This document shows, piece by piece, positions 31,193-39,260 of a stretch of 41,781 nt of DNA (its first letter is position 1; the number at the start of each line of letters is the position of its first letter). Under the pieces are notes generated by a model that made no database searches, was not told the DNA's origin, and saw only the letters and a program-made list of their open reading frames with translations. This stretch comes from Acidimicrobiia bacterium (GTDB taxonomy: Bacteria; Actinomycetota; Acidimicrobiia; Spongiisociales; UBA5794). The stretch covers positions 1 to 41,781 of the forward strand of contig JASJAX010000046.1 in NCBI GenBank assembly GCA_030066755.1, read 5' to 3'. The translations under genes were made by a program, and so were the position numbers.

Positions 31193-32248
31193 GTGCCCGC
31201 CGTACGCACCGAGATCAGTGAGATCGTGACCGGACTCGGCATGCTCGGCTTCCCCGACATCGAGCGGGCACTCGCCGTTCGACCCCGCTCCTTCCTCAAT
31301 GTGGGTCCCGCCGAGTACGACGTGCTCGACGCAGCGTGGACGGACGGCGGACATGAGGATCTCTTCGACAAGGCCTGGACGAACGGCGTGACCTTCGCTG
31401 AATCCACCGACGGGTTGCGCGGTCGTCCGCCGTGGTCGCTCGAGTGGAAGGGCAACCATCGCCCTCCCGGCTACGAACAGATCCCCGCCGACCTCCGGGT
31501 CGATCACGTCTATCTGGTGTCGTGCAAGTACGGCTCGAACATCCTCACCAACTCGTCGCCGGCGAATCTCTTCGTTCGGCTTCTCGGAGACCGGATCGAC
31601 GACGGATCCGACTGGTTTGCCGCAGTGGCTCCCGAGTCGTACCAGTCGTTCTACGAACGTTGCCGGCAGGAAGTGGGCGGCAACCTCCCGGCGAGCGTCG
31701 ACGACCTCACCGCCGACGATCGCCATCGACTTCGTTCGGAGCTGCCGCGCCGCCTCGGGGGTGAGCTCGGCAACGCGTACCGGGACTTCTCGCATCGGGT
31801 TGCCACGACGTCCGCATCAGAGTGGATGGCCGCCATCGGGACCAAACGTCAGCAGGAGGCGATGCTGTGGCGCCTTCTCCGCCTGCAGGCGGCTCCATAC
31901 TTCGTGCTCGGCGAGGCCGCCGACCATTCGGCAATCCGATACCGAGTCGCGACCCCGTGGGACTTTCGGATCCGCTATCAGTTTCTCGGTTTCGACGCAT
32001 GGGGTGACGAGACCGCCCAGCAACCCGTTGTCCGGTGGGCTGCCCGGGCTCGCGACCGTGAATCGGACATGTCGGTCGAGGTGGAAGGTCACGTCGAGGT
32101 GCGCTGGAGCCACGGACGGTTCAACCACGCCCCAGAGGCCAAGGTCTACCTCGACACACCGCACCATGAGGTGCCCGGGTACTTCCCGCTCGATCACACG
32201 CCGTCGGTGCCGTCCGGGACCCTACGGCTCTGGGACGACGCACCCTGA
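31193..32248 (+). CDS. Possible nuclease of the methyltransferase cassette
   Basis: 351 residues from a GTG two bases after the previous stop. The N-terminal third carries a nuclease-like pattern: Asp73, then SLEWKG with Glu84 and Lys86, then DLRVDHVYLVSCKYGSN with Asp104 and Ser110-Cys-Lys112. E-x-K and the later S-C-K on predicted strands could be a PD-(D/E)XK core, but the exact assignment is ambiguous. The middle (RQEVGGNLPASVDDL...SASEWMAAIGTKRQQEAMLWRLL) is helical; the C-terminal part is beta-rich (VEVEGHVEVRWSHGRFN). No family recalled. Coupling to the methyltransferase and the small gene suggests a restriction-like partner. Codon use is like the neighbours, arguing against recent transfer. 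Confidence 0.8.
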   Translation: MPAVRTEISEIVTGLGMLGFPDIERALAVRPRSFLNVGPAEYDVLDAAWTDGGHEDLFDKAWTNGVTFAESTDGLRGRPPWSLEWKGNHRPPGYEQIPADLRVDHVYLVSCKYGSNILTNSSPANLFVRLLGDRIDDGSDWFAAVAPESYQSFYERCRQEVGGNLPASVDDLTADDRHRLRSELPRRLGGELGNAYRDFSHRVATTSASEWMAAIGTKRQQEAMLWRLLRLQAAPYFVLGEAADHSAIRYRVATPWDFRIRYQFLGFDAWGDETAQQPVVRWAARARDRESDMSVEVEGHVEVRWSHGRFNHAPEAKVYLDTPHHEVPGYFPLDHTPSVPSGTLRLWDDAP

Positions 32249-32259
32249 GGCGACGGCCG

Positions 32260-33189
32260 TCAGCCGTGTAGGTGAGCGACGATCTCGGCGGCCTTTGCGA
32301 GATGATCGGAGTCGTCCGGTGTGATCGCAAGGCGGACTTCGTCGATCCCGGCTTCACCGAAGGCGGCGATGGCCTCGGCGATCTGAGCGACGCTCCCTGC
32401 CAATGCCCCGCCGAGTCCGTTCTGGATTGCGACCGCTTGGTCGCCGTCGGGTGCGGCAGCGATGTCGATGCTTCGTCGGATGGATGCAGGATCACGACCG
32501 ACGGCTTCACACGCCTGATCGAGTGCCTCCTGCAGCGAGGCAAACGTCTCGGGGCTCGGTTCGCCTGCGTAGTGGTACCAGTTCCACTCGTCGCCGAACC
32601 GCGCCGCGAGATCGAGCATCTTCGGGCCTTTGGCACCGATGACGAGGCGTGGCCCCCGTTCGCTCGGCCCGCGCGGGCTGAGTTCTCCCTCCGCAGCCGA
32701 GTGGTACGGACCGGCGTGGTCGACAGCACCGTCGCGGAGAAGCCCTTGCACGATCGTGATGGTGTCGACGAAGCGGCTGAACCGATGGTCGGTCGGGATC
32801 CCCATGGTTTCGTAGTCGCTCGGATGGCCGCCGCCCGCACCCAATCCGAGCACGAACCGTCCGCCCGAGATCTCGTCGAGAGTGTCGGCCATCTTCGCCA
32901 GCATCGCCGGGTTGCGGAACGGCGCGTTGGTCACCGACACCCCGACTTCGATGCGAGACGTGACGGCAGCTGCGGCGGACGCCATGGTGTAGGCCTCCCA
33001 GAAACCCATGGTTCCCGCTTCGAGCCGCCAAAGATGATGGTCGGCGAAGGACACCGAACTGAAGCCCGACGACTCGGCGAACTGGACCTCGGCCTCGATC
33101 TGGTCCCAGCGAGGCGCCGGCGCGCCGTCCAGGAGGTTGAAGGTTCGGATGAACAACCCGATGTCCGGCGCGGCCACGTTGACTCCCAT
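32260..33189 (-). CDS. LLM-class (F420-dependent type) flavin oxidoreductase
   Basis: 309 residues with the luciferase-like TIM barrel: DIGLFIRTF, FSSVSFADHHLW, ITVG-like RIEVGVSVTNAPFRNPAMLAKM, GRFVLGLGAGGG and PRLVIGAKGPKMLDLAARFGDEWN. The GLGAGGG and ADHH patterns match actinobacterial F420-dependent oxidoreductases rather than FMN luciferases; cofactor choice is inferred. Substrate unknown. It converges on the methyltransferase cassette (11 bases between the stops) and runs the same way as the DUF547 gene upstream, 80 bases away. ATG at 33189; a GTG four codons on is an alternative. Confidence 0.9.
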   Translation of the reverse strand: MGVNVAAPDIGLFIRTFNLLDGAPAPRWDQIEAEVQFAESSGFSSVSFADHHLWRLEAGTMGFWEAYTMASAAAAVTSRIEVGVSVTNAPFRNPAMLAKMADTLDEISGGRFVLGLGAGGGHPSDYETMGIPTDHRFSRFVDTITIVQGLLRDGAVDHAGPYHSAAEGELSPRGPSERGPRLVIGAKGPKMLDLAARFGDEWNWYHYAGEPSPETFASLQEALDQACEAVGRDPASIRRSIDIAAAPDGDQAVAIQNGLGGALAGSVAQIAEAIAAFGEAGIDEVRLAITPDDSDHLAKAAEIVAHLHG

Positions 33190-33269
33190 CGTCGACTCGG
33201 GGTCAGACTACGCAGAACCACAGCGTCTCGTTCGGCTGCACGCTGCAGTTGGGATTCAGTTTGGCCCGG

Positions 33270-34055
33270 TCATCGGATGGTGCACGCAAGTGACCAGTCG
33301 TACGACTGGAACCGCACCTTCGGCTGCACGTCGTCGATCCAATCCACGAGTTCCGGTTCGAGCCATGGGCGCAGCGCTTCAACCAGCGCCGATCGCCTCG
33401 GCGGTAACGACGTCGGCATCCGCTGCGGCCTCGCGAAGTCGCCGCCGTACCAAAGGAAGATACGGGAGAGATGGAGCACACTCGCTGCGCGATCGGCAAC
33501 AGCAGCACCGGCCGCAAGGAACGCCTTCATCTGATCCTCGAGTTGCTCGTCGAGGTCGTTGCCTCGGTACGGCTCGTACCGCAAGGTTGGGCACGATGCC
33601 GAGCCACAGACGAGCGCACTGTGGATGCGGGGATCCTGGAAACGGCGGACCTTGCCGTGCTCGATGTCGTCGAGGGAGAGTCCTTCGCCGGCAATCGTCA
33701 CCCAGGGACGGTCGAACGCTCCGGGGAGACGCAGCAGCGACGACTTGTCCAGCTCGGCCGTCCGGGCGGCGGCGTCGAGGGCGCCGGCGTTGTAGAGGTT
33801 CACCCAATAGGTGAGTGCTTCGGACCGCGAGAGGCCATCGGGGTCGACCGCTGCGAGCGTGTCCCGGTACGCCGCCAACTCGCCTCTCAGGGGCGCCAAA
33901 GCGGCGACGCCGTTGCGCCGAAGTTCATCGAGGATCGGCTGCAGGGGCGCATGGTCGACGGTGTCGGTACCCGATGGGTTCGGTCGGCGACGCCGTCCGG
34001 CACGTAGGACCGACCAGGCAACACGGAGGGGGTTGGGACCTGAAGGCGTGCTCAT
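33270..34055 (-). CDS. DUF547 domain protein
   Basis: 261 residues. The DUF547 pattern is clear: SEALTYWVNLYNAGAL, LSLDDIEHGKVRRF, DPRIHSALVCGSASCPTLRYEPY and DLDEQLEDQMKAFLAAG. The conserved WxNxYNA, Cys and His residues hint at a papain-like or transglutaminase-related fold, an inference; the reaction is unknown. No signal peptide is obvious. A basic N-terminal stretch (RAGRRRRPNPSG) may be unstructured. It runs in the same direction as nhaA upstream (60 bases) and the LLM gene downstream. Confidence 0.88.
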   Translation of the reverse strand: MSTPSGPNPLRVAWSVLRAGRRRRPNPSGTDTVDHAPLQPILDELRRNGVAALAPLRGELAAYRDTLAAVDPDGLSRSEALTYWVNLYNAGALDAAARTAELDKSSLLRLPGAFDRPWVTIAGEGLSLDDIEHGKVRRFQDPRIHSALVCGSASCPTLRYEPYRGNDLDEQLEDQMKAFLAAGAAVADRAASVLHLSRIFLWYGGDFARPQRMPTSLPPRRSALVEALRPWLEPELVDWIDDVQPKVRFQSYDWSLACTIR

Positions 34056-34115
34056 CTCGTAGACCCCAACGAGGCAACGTCTCGCTGCATTCCCCCGACG
34101 GGTCGCTTTGGCGGA

Positions 34116-35561
34116 TCAGTCGGCCGGGGCGCCGACGGGATCGTCTTCCTGGATGGGCTCAACGGCCGCTCCGACGGGTGTGTCGCTCGGGCCGACCGGG
34201 GGCGGCGTTTGGCTACCGCGTTTGAGCAGCCACCAACCGAGCACTCCGGCGACGGTCGACCCGATGAAGATGCCGATCTTGGCGCGGTCCGTGAGGATGG
34301 CGACATCGGCGCCTTCCTGGAACGCCAACTCGGTGATGAAGAGCGAAACCGTGAAGCCGATGCCGGCAAGTGCGGCCAGCCCGAATATCTGCTGCCACCC
34401 GGTGCGTTTTGGCAGCTTGCCGAGGCCGAGACGGACGGCGAGCCACGTGAAGACGGCGATGCCGACGGTCTTGCCGACGATCAGGCCCAGGGCGACGCCG
34501 AGCGACACGGCACTGGTCGCCGCTTCGACGACGTCGATGTCGGTGAACCGTACACCGGCATTGGCGAGCGCGAACAACGGAACGATCACAAATGACGACC
34601 AGGGATGAAGCTGGCGTTCGAGCCGATCGAGCGGCGAAACCGATTCCCTGGCGATCGACGAGAGGGCCAGTGCGTGTTGGTCGACCTTGGCTCGCCGGTC
34701 CGGAGAGGCATTGTCCATGTCGAACTGCGTCAGGATCCACGTCGAGCGCTTGTAGTAGTCATTGTCCGAGTACCAGGCCCGAACCGGTGTGAGGAAGCCG
34801 AGGGCGACGCCGGCCAGCGTGGCGTGCACGCCCGACTCGAAGACGAAGAACCACACTACGGCGCCGATGACCCAGTAGTAACTCTGGGCCCGGATGCCGA
34901 TGCGCGAAGAGAAGGCGACGACGGCCAGGCCGCCGATGGCAGCGAGGAGCCACCCCGTTGCGAGATCGCTGGTGTAGAAGATGGCGATCACGGCGATTGC
35001 ACCGATGTCGTCGGCGATGGCCAGCGCCAACAGGAACAGCTTGGCGCCGACGGATACACGGCGCCCGAGCAACGAGAGCACGCCGACCGAGAACGCAATG
35101 TCCGTCGCCATCGGGATACCCCAGCCGTTCACGGCCTCGGTTCCGGCGTTGAACGCAACGTAGATGGCTGCCGGAACGATCATGCCGCCGAGGGCAGCGA
35201 TGGCCGGCAAGGCAGCACGGCGCGGATCGTTCAGTTCTCCGACGACGAGTTCCCGTTTGATCTCGAGTCCAACCACGAAGAAGAAGATCGCCATGAGCGC
35301 GTCGTTGACGATGTGCTTGAACGACTCGTCGAACTCGAAGTTGCCGATCGTGATATGGAGGTGGGTCTCCCAGAAGTGGTCGTAGCTGTCGCCGAAGAAC
35401 CCGAGGTTCGCCCACAGGAGGGCAGCGATTGCGGCCACCAAGAGCACGACGCCACCAGCGGCTTCGATGTGCGTGAACTGCAGCAGCGGTCGAACAAAGC
35501 GAGACGGTACCGCCCGGGTGGACGTGAGCCAGGTGTCGTGGAGGCGCTCGTTGTCAGACAT
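34116..35561 (-). CDS. nhaA: Na+/H+ antiporter NhaA
   Basis: 481 residues. NhaA core with about 12 hydrophobic segments: VNDALMAIFFFVVGLEIKREL, PMATDIAFSVGVLSLLG (Asp154, like E. coli Asp133) and LALAIADDIGAIAVIAIFY with the ion-binding pair Asp184/Asp185 (E. coli 163/164). The cytoplasmic loop near 270-310 is longer than in E. coli (VRAWYSDNDYYKRSTWILTQ), and the C-terminus carries a Pro/acidic tail (QTPPPVGPSDTPVGAAVEP). It exchanges Na+ for H+ for pH and salt balance, fitting a marine or saline habitat. Divergent from the exchanger gene at 35658 by 96 bases. Confidence 0.95.
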   Translation of the reverse strand: MSDNERLHDTWLTSTRAVPSRFVRPLLQFTHIEAAGGVVLLVAAIAALLWANLGFFGDSYDHFWETHLHITIGNFEFDESFKHIVNDALMAIFFFVVGLEIKRELVVGELNDPRRAALPAIAALGGMIVPAAIYVAFNAGTEAVNGWGIPMATDIAFSVGVLSLLGRRVSVGAKLFLLALAIADDIGAIAVIAIFYTSDLATGWLLAAIGGLAVVAFSSRIGIRAQSYYWVIGAVVWFFVFESGVHATLAGVALGFLTPVRAWYSDNDYYKRSTWILTQFDMDNASPDRRAKVDQHALALSSIARESVSPLDRLERQLHPWSSFVIVPLFALANAGVRFTDIDVVEAATSAVSLGVALGLIVGKTVGIAVFTWLAVRLGLGKLPKRTGWQQIFGLAALAGIGFTVSLFITELAFQEGADVAILTDRAKIGIFIGSTVAGVLGWWLLKRGSQTPPPVGPSDTPVGAAVEPIQEDDPVGAPAD

Positions 35562-35657
35562 TTGGTGGGGTGGAGGGTAGTGGCTTGCGCAGTCGTGTCA
35601 GCATTCGCTGCCATTACCATCGGCCGACCCAAGTTCGTTTGAAGGAGCTGTTTCGGC

Positions 35658-36620
35658 ATGGGTGAGATCACCTCGATGCCACTTGCCGTCGTGGCCGTCA
35701 TCTTCGGCCTGACGTTGCTCATGCTCGCATCGGACCGCCTCGTGGTGTCGGCGGTTCGCGTGTCGCAGGCGATCGGTGTCTCGGCGATCTTGATCGGCGC
35801 GCTCGTCGTCGGGCTGGGAACGTCGTTGCCGGAGCTCCTCGTTTCGATTCTGGCGTCGATCGACAACCGCATCGACGTGGCAATGGCCAACGTCGTTGGT
35901 TCGAACATCGCCAACGTCTCGCTCGTGCTCGGGTTCGCTGCCGTCGTCGCTCCGGTCGCCGCATCACGGCTCACGCTGCGGCGCGAGGGCGTGCTGATGT
36001 TCGGTGCGCTCCTCGGCCTGACTGCGGTGCTCTGGGACGGAACGGTCGAGGTGTGGGAAGGCGGGATGCTCCTGGGCGGCATGGTGCTGGCCGTCTACTT
36101 CCTCGTGCGCTGGTCGATGTACGACGCCGCAACCGAAGCCGCTGCGGCGGCAGAGATCGAAGAGATGGTGGACCGATCCCGTGGTCCGATCGTGCTCGAG
36201 ATCGTGATCGGCTTCGGGGCGCTCGTGGTCACGGTCGTCGCTGCCAACTTCCTGCTCGAGGGAGGATTGGCGATCGGCAGGGAGGTGGGCCTGTCCGATG
36301 CATTCCTCGGGGTGATGCTCGGCGTCGGCACGAGTCTTCCCGAGCTGGCAACCGCCGTTGCGGCCATCCGACGGCGCGAATCGGATCTGGTCGTGGGCAA
36401 CGTCCTCGGATCGAACATCTTCAATTCCCTGGCCGTTGCCGGCGCCGCGGGAGCCGCTGGAGGCGGAATCCTCAACGATCTCGATCAGCCGCTGCTGCTG
36501 ATCATGCTGGCGGCCGCCGTGTTCGCCGGTCTGTTCTCCCGCACCGGCCTCCGCCTCGGGAGGATCGAAGGCATCGTCCTCTTGATGGGGTTCTTCGCCT
36601 TCACCGTGGCGAGTTACTGA
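35658..36620 (+). CDS. Na+/Ca2+ exchanger family membrane protein (CaxA/YrbG-type)
   Basis: 320 residues and about ten membrane helices with two inverted alpha repeats: VVGLGTSLPELLVSILASI...VVGSNIANVSLVLG in the first half and GVGTSLPELATAVAAIRRRE...VLGSNIFNSLAVAG in the second. The acidic residues in GTSLPEL are the ion ligands of the CaCA superfamily. It exchanges Ca2+ for Na+, K+ or H+; the ion pair is not decidable. The mid loop (EAAAAAEIEEMVDRSRG) is short. AAGGAG (35642-35647) lies 10 bases before the ATG. It is divergent from nhaA, so two cation exchangers share a promoter region. Confidence 0.93.
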   Translation: MGEITSMPLAVVAVIFGLTLLMLASDRLVVSAVRVSQAIGVSAILIGALVVGLGTSLPELLVSILASIDNRIDVAMANVVGSNIANVSLVLGFAAVVAPVAASRLTLRREGVLMFGALLGLTAVLWDGTVEVWEGGMLLGGMVLAVYFLVRWSMYDAATEAAAAAEIEEMVDRSRGPIVLEIVIGFGALVVTVVAANFLLEGGLAIGREVGLSDAFLGVMLGVGTSLPELATAVAAIRRRESDLVVGNVLGSNIFNSLAVAGAAGAAGGGILNDLDQPLLLIMLAAAVFAGLFSRTGLRLGRIEGIVLLMGFFAFTVASY

Positions 36621-36662
36621 CACCCGCCCGCCATAGGTCGACGGGCTGGCCCCGCGCCGCCG

Positions 36663-37274
36663 TCAGTCGCCCGTTCGGGCCAAGCGGCGGATCAGGCGCC
36701 AGGCTCCATCGCCGAGCCAAACCAGGAGTGCAGCGATCGGATACGCCACGACGTTGGAGGCGACTGTTGCGACGTTGCCGCTGACATCGATCAATGCCGC
36801 GCCGAGCACGATCGCCGCGACGGTGGGCACGATGCGTGCCGTCAGTCGGTGCCACTCCCGGTAGGGGAGCGCAACGGCCATCGCCATGCCGGCGCCGCCA
36901 ACGAGGCCCATCGCGCGATCGACGACGGAGATGGCGATCAGCGCGACCACCCCGAGCCCGGTGGCGAGCAGCGCTCGACCGCCCGGTGCTCGCTGAGTGG
37001 ATGCGTACGACACGGCCCAAGCCGCGGCTGGAATCGAGAGCGCAACGCCGACGACGGCCGCCCCGAACACGAGATTGCCGGGCCAGCCGAACTCGGCGGC
37101 ATCGAACCGTTCGAGGACCCAGGTGACGACGGCGCCGCCACCGCCGATGAACAACGCAAGGAATCCGGTCGCCGCGAGCGCCATGAGGCCCCACAAGACC
37201 CCGGATCGCAGCGGGCCGGCAACCCGGCCGGCCATCGGCTCCCGTTGCGCTTCCATCGTCCGGTACTCTCGCAT
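36663..37274 (-). CDS. Hypothetical membrane protein
   Basis: Up to 203 residues (197 if the ATG at 37256 is used). Five hydrophobic segments are visible (about 26-47, 66-90, 100-125, 143-165, 170-190), with a Gly-rich IGGGGAVVTW in the first. There is no recognisable motif. It sits divergent from polX by 44 bases and convergent with the exchanger gene. It could be a small transporter or scaffold; function unknown. Confidence 0.7.
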   Translation of the reverse strand: MREYRTMEAQREPMAGRVAGPLRSGVLWGLMALAATGFLALFIGGGGAVVTWVLERFDAAEFGWPGNLVFGAAVVGVALSIPAAAWAVSYASTQRAPGGRALLATGLGVVALIAISVVDRAMGLVGGAGMAMAVALPYREWHRLTARIVPTVAAIVLGAALIDVSGNVATVASNVVAYPIAALLVWLGDGAWRLIRRLARTGD

Positions 37275-37318
37275 GTTGCGGCTCGCTGCGGCGAACTCGG
37301 CACACGGAAGGGGAGGTC

Positions 37319-39061
37319 ATGGCCACGACGAACGCCGGTGTAGCCCGGATCCTCCAGGAACTCGCCGACTTGATGAAGCTCGAGGAAGGCAGCCCGCAAT
37401 CGTTCCGTGTCCGGGCGTACGAGAAGGCCGTGGCCGCGGTGCGGGAACTCACGACCGACGTTGCCGAGATGTCGCAGAGCCAGTTGGTCGCCGTCGGCGG
37501 GATTGGTGCGAGTACCGCCAAGAAGATCCTCGAGTTCGTGAACACCGGGTCCATCGAGCGGGTCGAGAAGCTCCGGGAGAAGTACCCGCCCGAGTTCGTC
37601 GAGCTAACGCGAATCCCCGGTGTTGGACCGAAGACTGCGGTTCTGATGCGGGCTCACTTGGGCGTCGAGAACGTCGAGCATCTGAAGGCCGCCGTCGCTG
37701 CGAACAAGGTGCGCGAGCTCCCGGGCATGGGGGCGAAGAGCGAGGACAAGATCGCACGCGCCATCGAACGGCTCGGACTCCACGGAAAGGACCGTCGCAC
37801 CCCGATCCAGCAGGCGATGCCGCTCGCCCGCGAGCTCGTTGCGTCCATCGAAGCGCTGCCCGAGGTCCGGCGTGCCACCTACTGCGGCAGCCTTCGCCGC
37901 TTCCGTGACACCATCGGCGACATCGACATCGTGGCGGCGTCCACGGAACCCGAACCCGTGATGGAGGCGTTCCTGGCGCTTCCGGTGGTCTCCGAGGTCA
38001 TCGGTCGCGGTGATACGAAGTCCTCGGTATTGACGGCAGCCGGACTTCAGATCGATTTGCGTGTTGTCGCTCCATCAGAGTTCGGAGCGGCCACGCTCTA
38101 CTTCACCGGATCGAAGCAGCACAACATCGAACTCCGGCAAAGGGCGATCGATCGAGGCTGGACCTTGAACGAGTACGCCCTCGCCGATGCGGAAACGGAC
38201 GAAGTGATCTCGTCGCGGACCGAGAAGTCCATCTACGAAGCGCTCGGGCTCCGCTACATCGCCGCCGAGCTACGCGAAGGCACTGGTGAGATCGAAGCGG
38301 CGGCAACGAAGGCGCTGCCCCGTCTGGTCGAGGTAGGGGACATCAAGGGCGACCTCCACGTGCACTCGACGTGGTCAGGAGACGGCCGCTCGTCGCTGGA
38401 CGAGATGGTCGCCACTGCGGCCGCCCGAGGTCTCGAGTACATCGCCATCACCGAACACGCCGAGAACCTCGCGATCAACGGGCTTTCACGCGACGAGGTT
38501 GCGGCCGAAGCCAAGGAGCTGGACCGGCTCCGTGACGCTCATCCGGAGCTGACGATCCTCCACGGTTCCGAGCTGAACATTGGGCCCGATGGTGGCCTCG
38601 ACTATGACAACGACCTCCTGATGGCATTCGATTGGTGTGTCGCCAGCGTGCATTCGCACTTCGATCTACCGCAGGCGCAGCAGACCGATCGTCTGCTCGC
38701 CGCCATCGCTCATCCGGCCGTCAATGTGATAGGGCATCCAACCGGCCGCATGATCGGCCGACGGCCCGGCATCGAGTTCGATCTCGACGCAGTGCTCGAC
38801 GCCGCCGCTGACACGGGGACGGCGCTGGAGATCAACTGCCATTTGGATCGTCTCGACCTCCCGGCAGAGATGCTTCGGCATGCACGTGAGCGTCGCGACC
38901 TCACGTTCGTCATCTCAACGGACTCACACCACATACGTGAGTACGACCACCTCCAGTGGGGCGTCGCCAACTCCCGCCGCGGTTGGGTCGACCGGCGTCA
39001 GGTCGCCAACACCTGGCCGCGTGATCGGTTCCTGGAATGGGCACGACTGACCCGAGCTTGA
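37319..39061 (+). CDS. polX: Family X DNA polymerase/PHP nuclease (PolX)
   Basis: 580 residues. A helix-hairpin-helix/8-kDa domain (1-~80), a second HhH (LTRIPGVGPKTAVLM, ~96-110), a Pol-beta nucleotidyltransferase core with GSLRRFRDTIGDIDIV (Asp201/Asp203) and third Asp in LQIDLRVV, then a PHP domain (~345-580). PHP metal ligands are all visible: DLHVHSTWSGDG, ITEHAEN, GSELNI, ASVHSHFD, IGHPTGR and STDSHH. Bacterial PolX fills short gaps in base-excision repair and has 3'-5' exonuclease through PHP. GGGAGG lies just upstream of the ATG. Length matches the family. Single gene, leading strand here. Confidence 0.95.
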   Translation: MATTNAGVARILQELADLMKLEEGSPQSFRVRAYEKAVAAVRELTTDVAEMSQSQLVAVGGIGASTAKKILEFVNTGSIERVEKLREKYPPEFVELTRIPGVGPKTAVLMRAHLGVENVEHLKAAVAANKVRELPGMGAKSEDKIARAIERLGLHGKDRRTPIQQAMPLARELVASIEALPEVRRATYCGSLRRFRDTIGDIDIVAASTEPEPVMEAFLALPVVSEVIGRGDTKSSVLTAAGLQIDLRVVAPSEFGAATLYFTGSKQHNIELRQRAIDRGWTLNEYALADAETDEVISSRTEKSIYEALGLRYIAAELREGTGEIEAAATKALPRLVEVGDIKGDLHVHSTWSGDGRSSLDEMVATAAARGLEYIAITEHAENLAINGLSRDEVAAEAKELDRLRDAHPELTILHGSELNIGPDGGLDYDNDLLMAFDWCVASVHSHFDLPQAQQTDRLLAAIAHPAVNVIGHPTGRMIGRRPGIEFDLDAVLDAAADTGTALEINCHLDRLDLPAEMLRHARERRDLTFVISTDSHHIREYDHLQWGVANSRRGWVDRRQVANTWPRDRFLEWARLTRA

Positions 39062-39206
39062 CGTCCCGTGAGCTTCGAGCTCAACGGTCATCGTCTCAAG
39101 ACGCAGGTCGCGAGGCTCGGATTCTTCACGATTTCGTAAGCACGGAATCGGGGGGCTAGCGCCGATACCGCTGGTATACCTGTCCGGACGCACTTCCTTC
39201 CTGCCC

Positions 39207-39255
39207 ACTGACGACCGACGACTGACGACTGACGACTGACGACTGACGACTGAAG
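39207..39255 (+). repeat. Seven-unit heptamer tandem repeat before sulfite-oxidase-like gene
   Basis: Units ACTGACG, ACCGACG, ACTGACG four times, then ACTGAAG fill 49 bases and end 5 bases before the ATG at 39261. No Shine-Dalgarno sequence is present. Unit number could vary between strains and affect expression. Confidence 0.92.
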
Positions 39256-39260
39256 ATTCC

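Noticed and set aside
29338-32248. The methyltransferase cassette as a recently acquired island
   Set aside because: GC and codon use look like the neighbours and no integrase, tRNA or direct-repeat boundary was found. It may still be old horizontal transfer.
39207-39255. Possible CRISPR array
   Set aside because: Units are 7 bases with no spacers; this is a simple tandem repeat. No cas genes are present.
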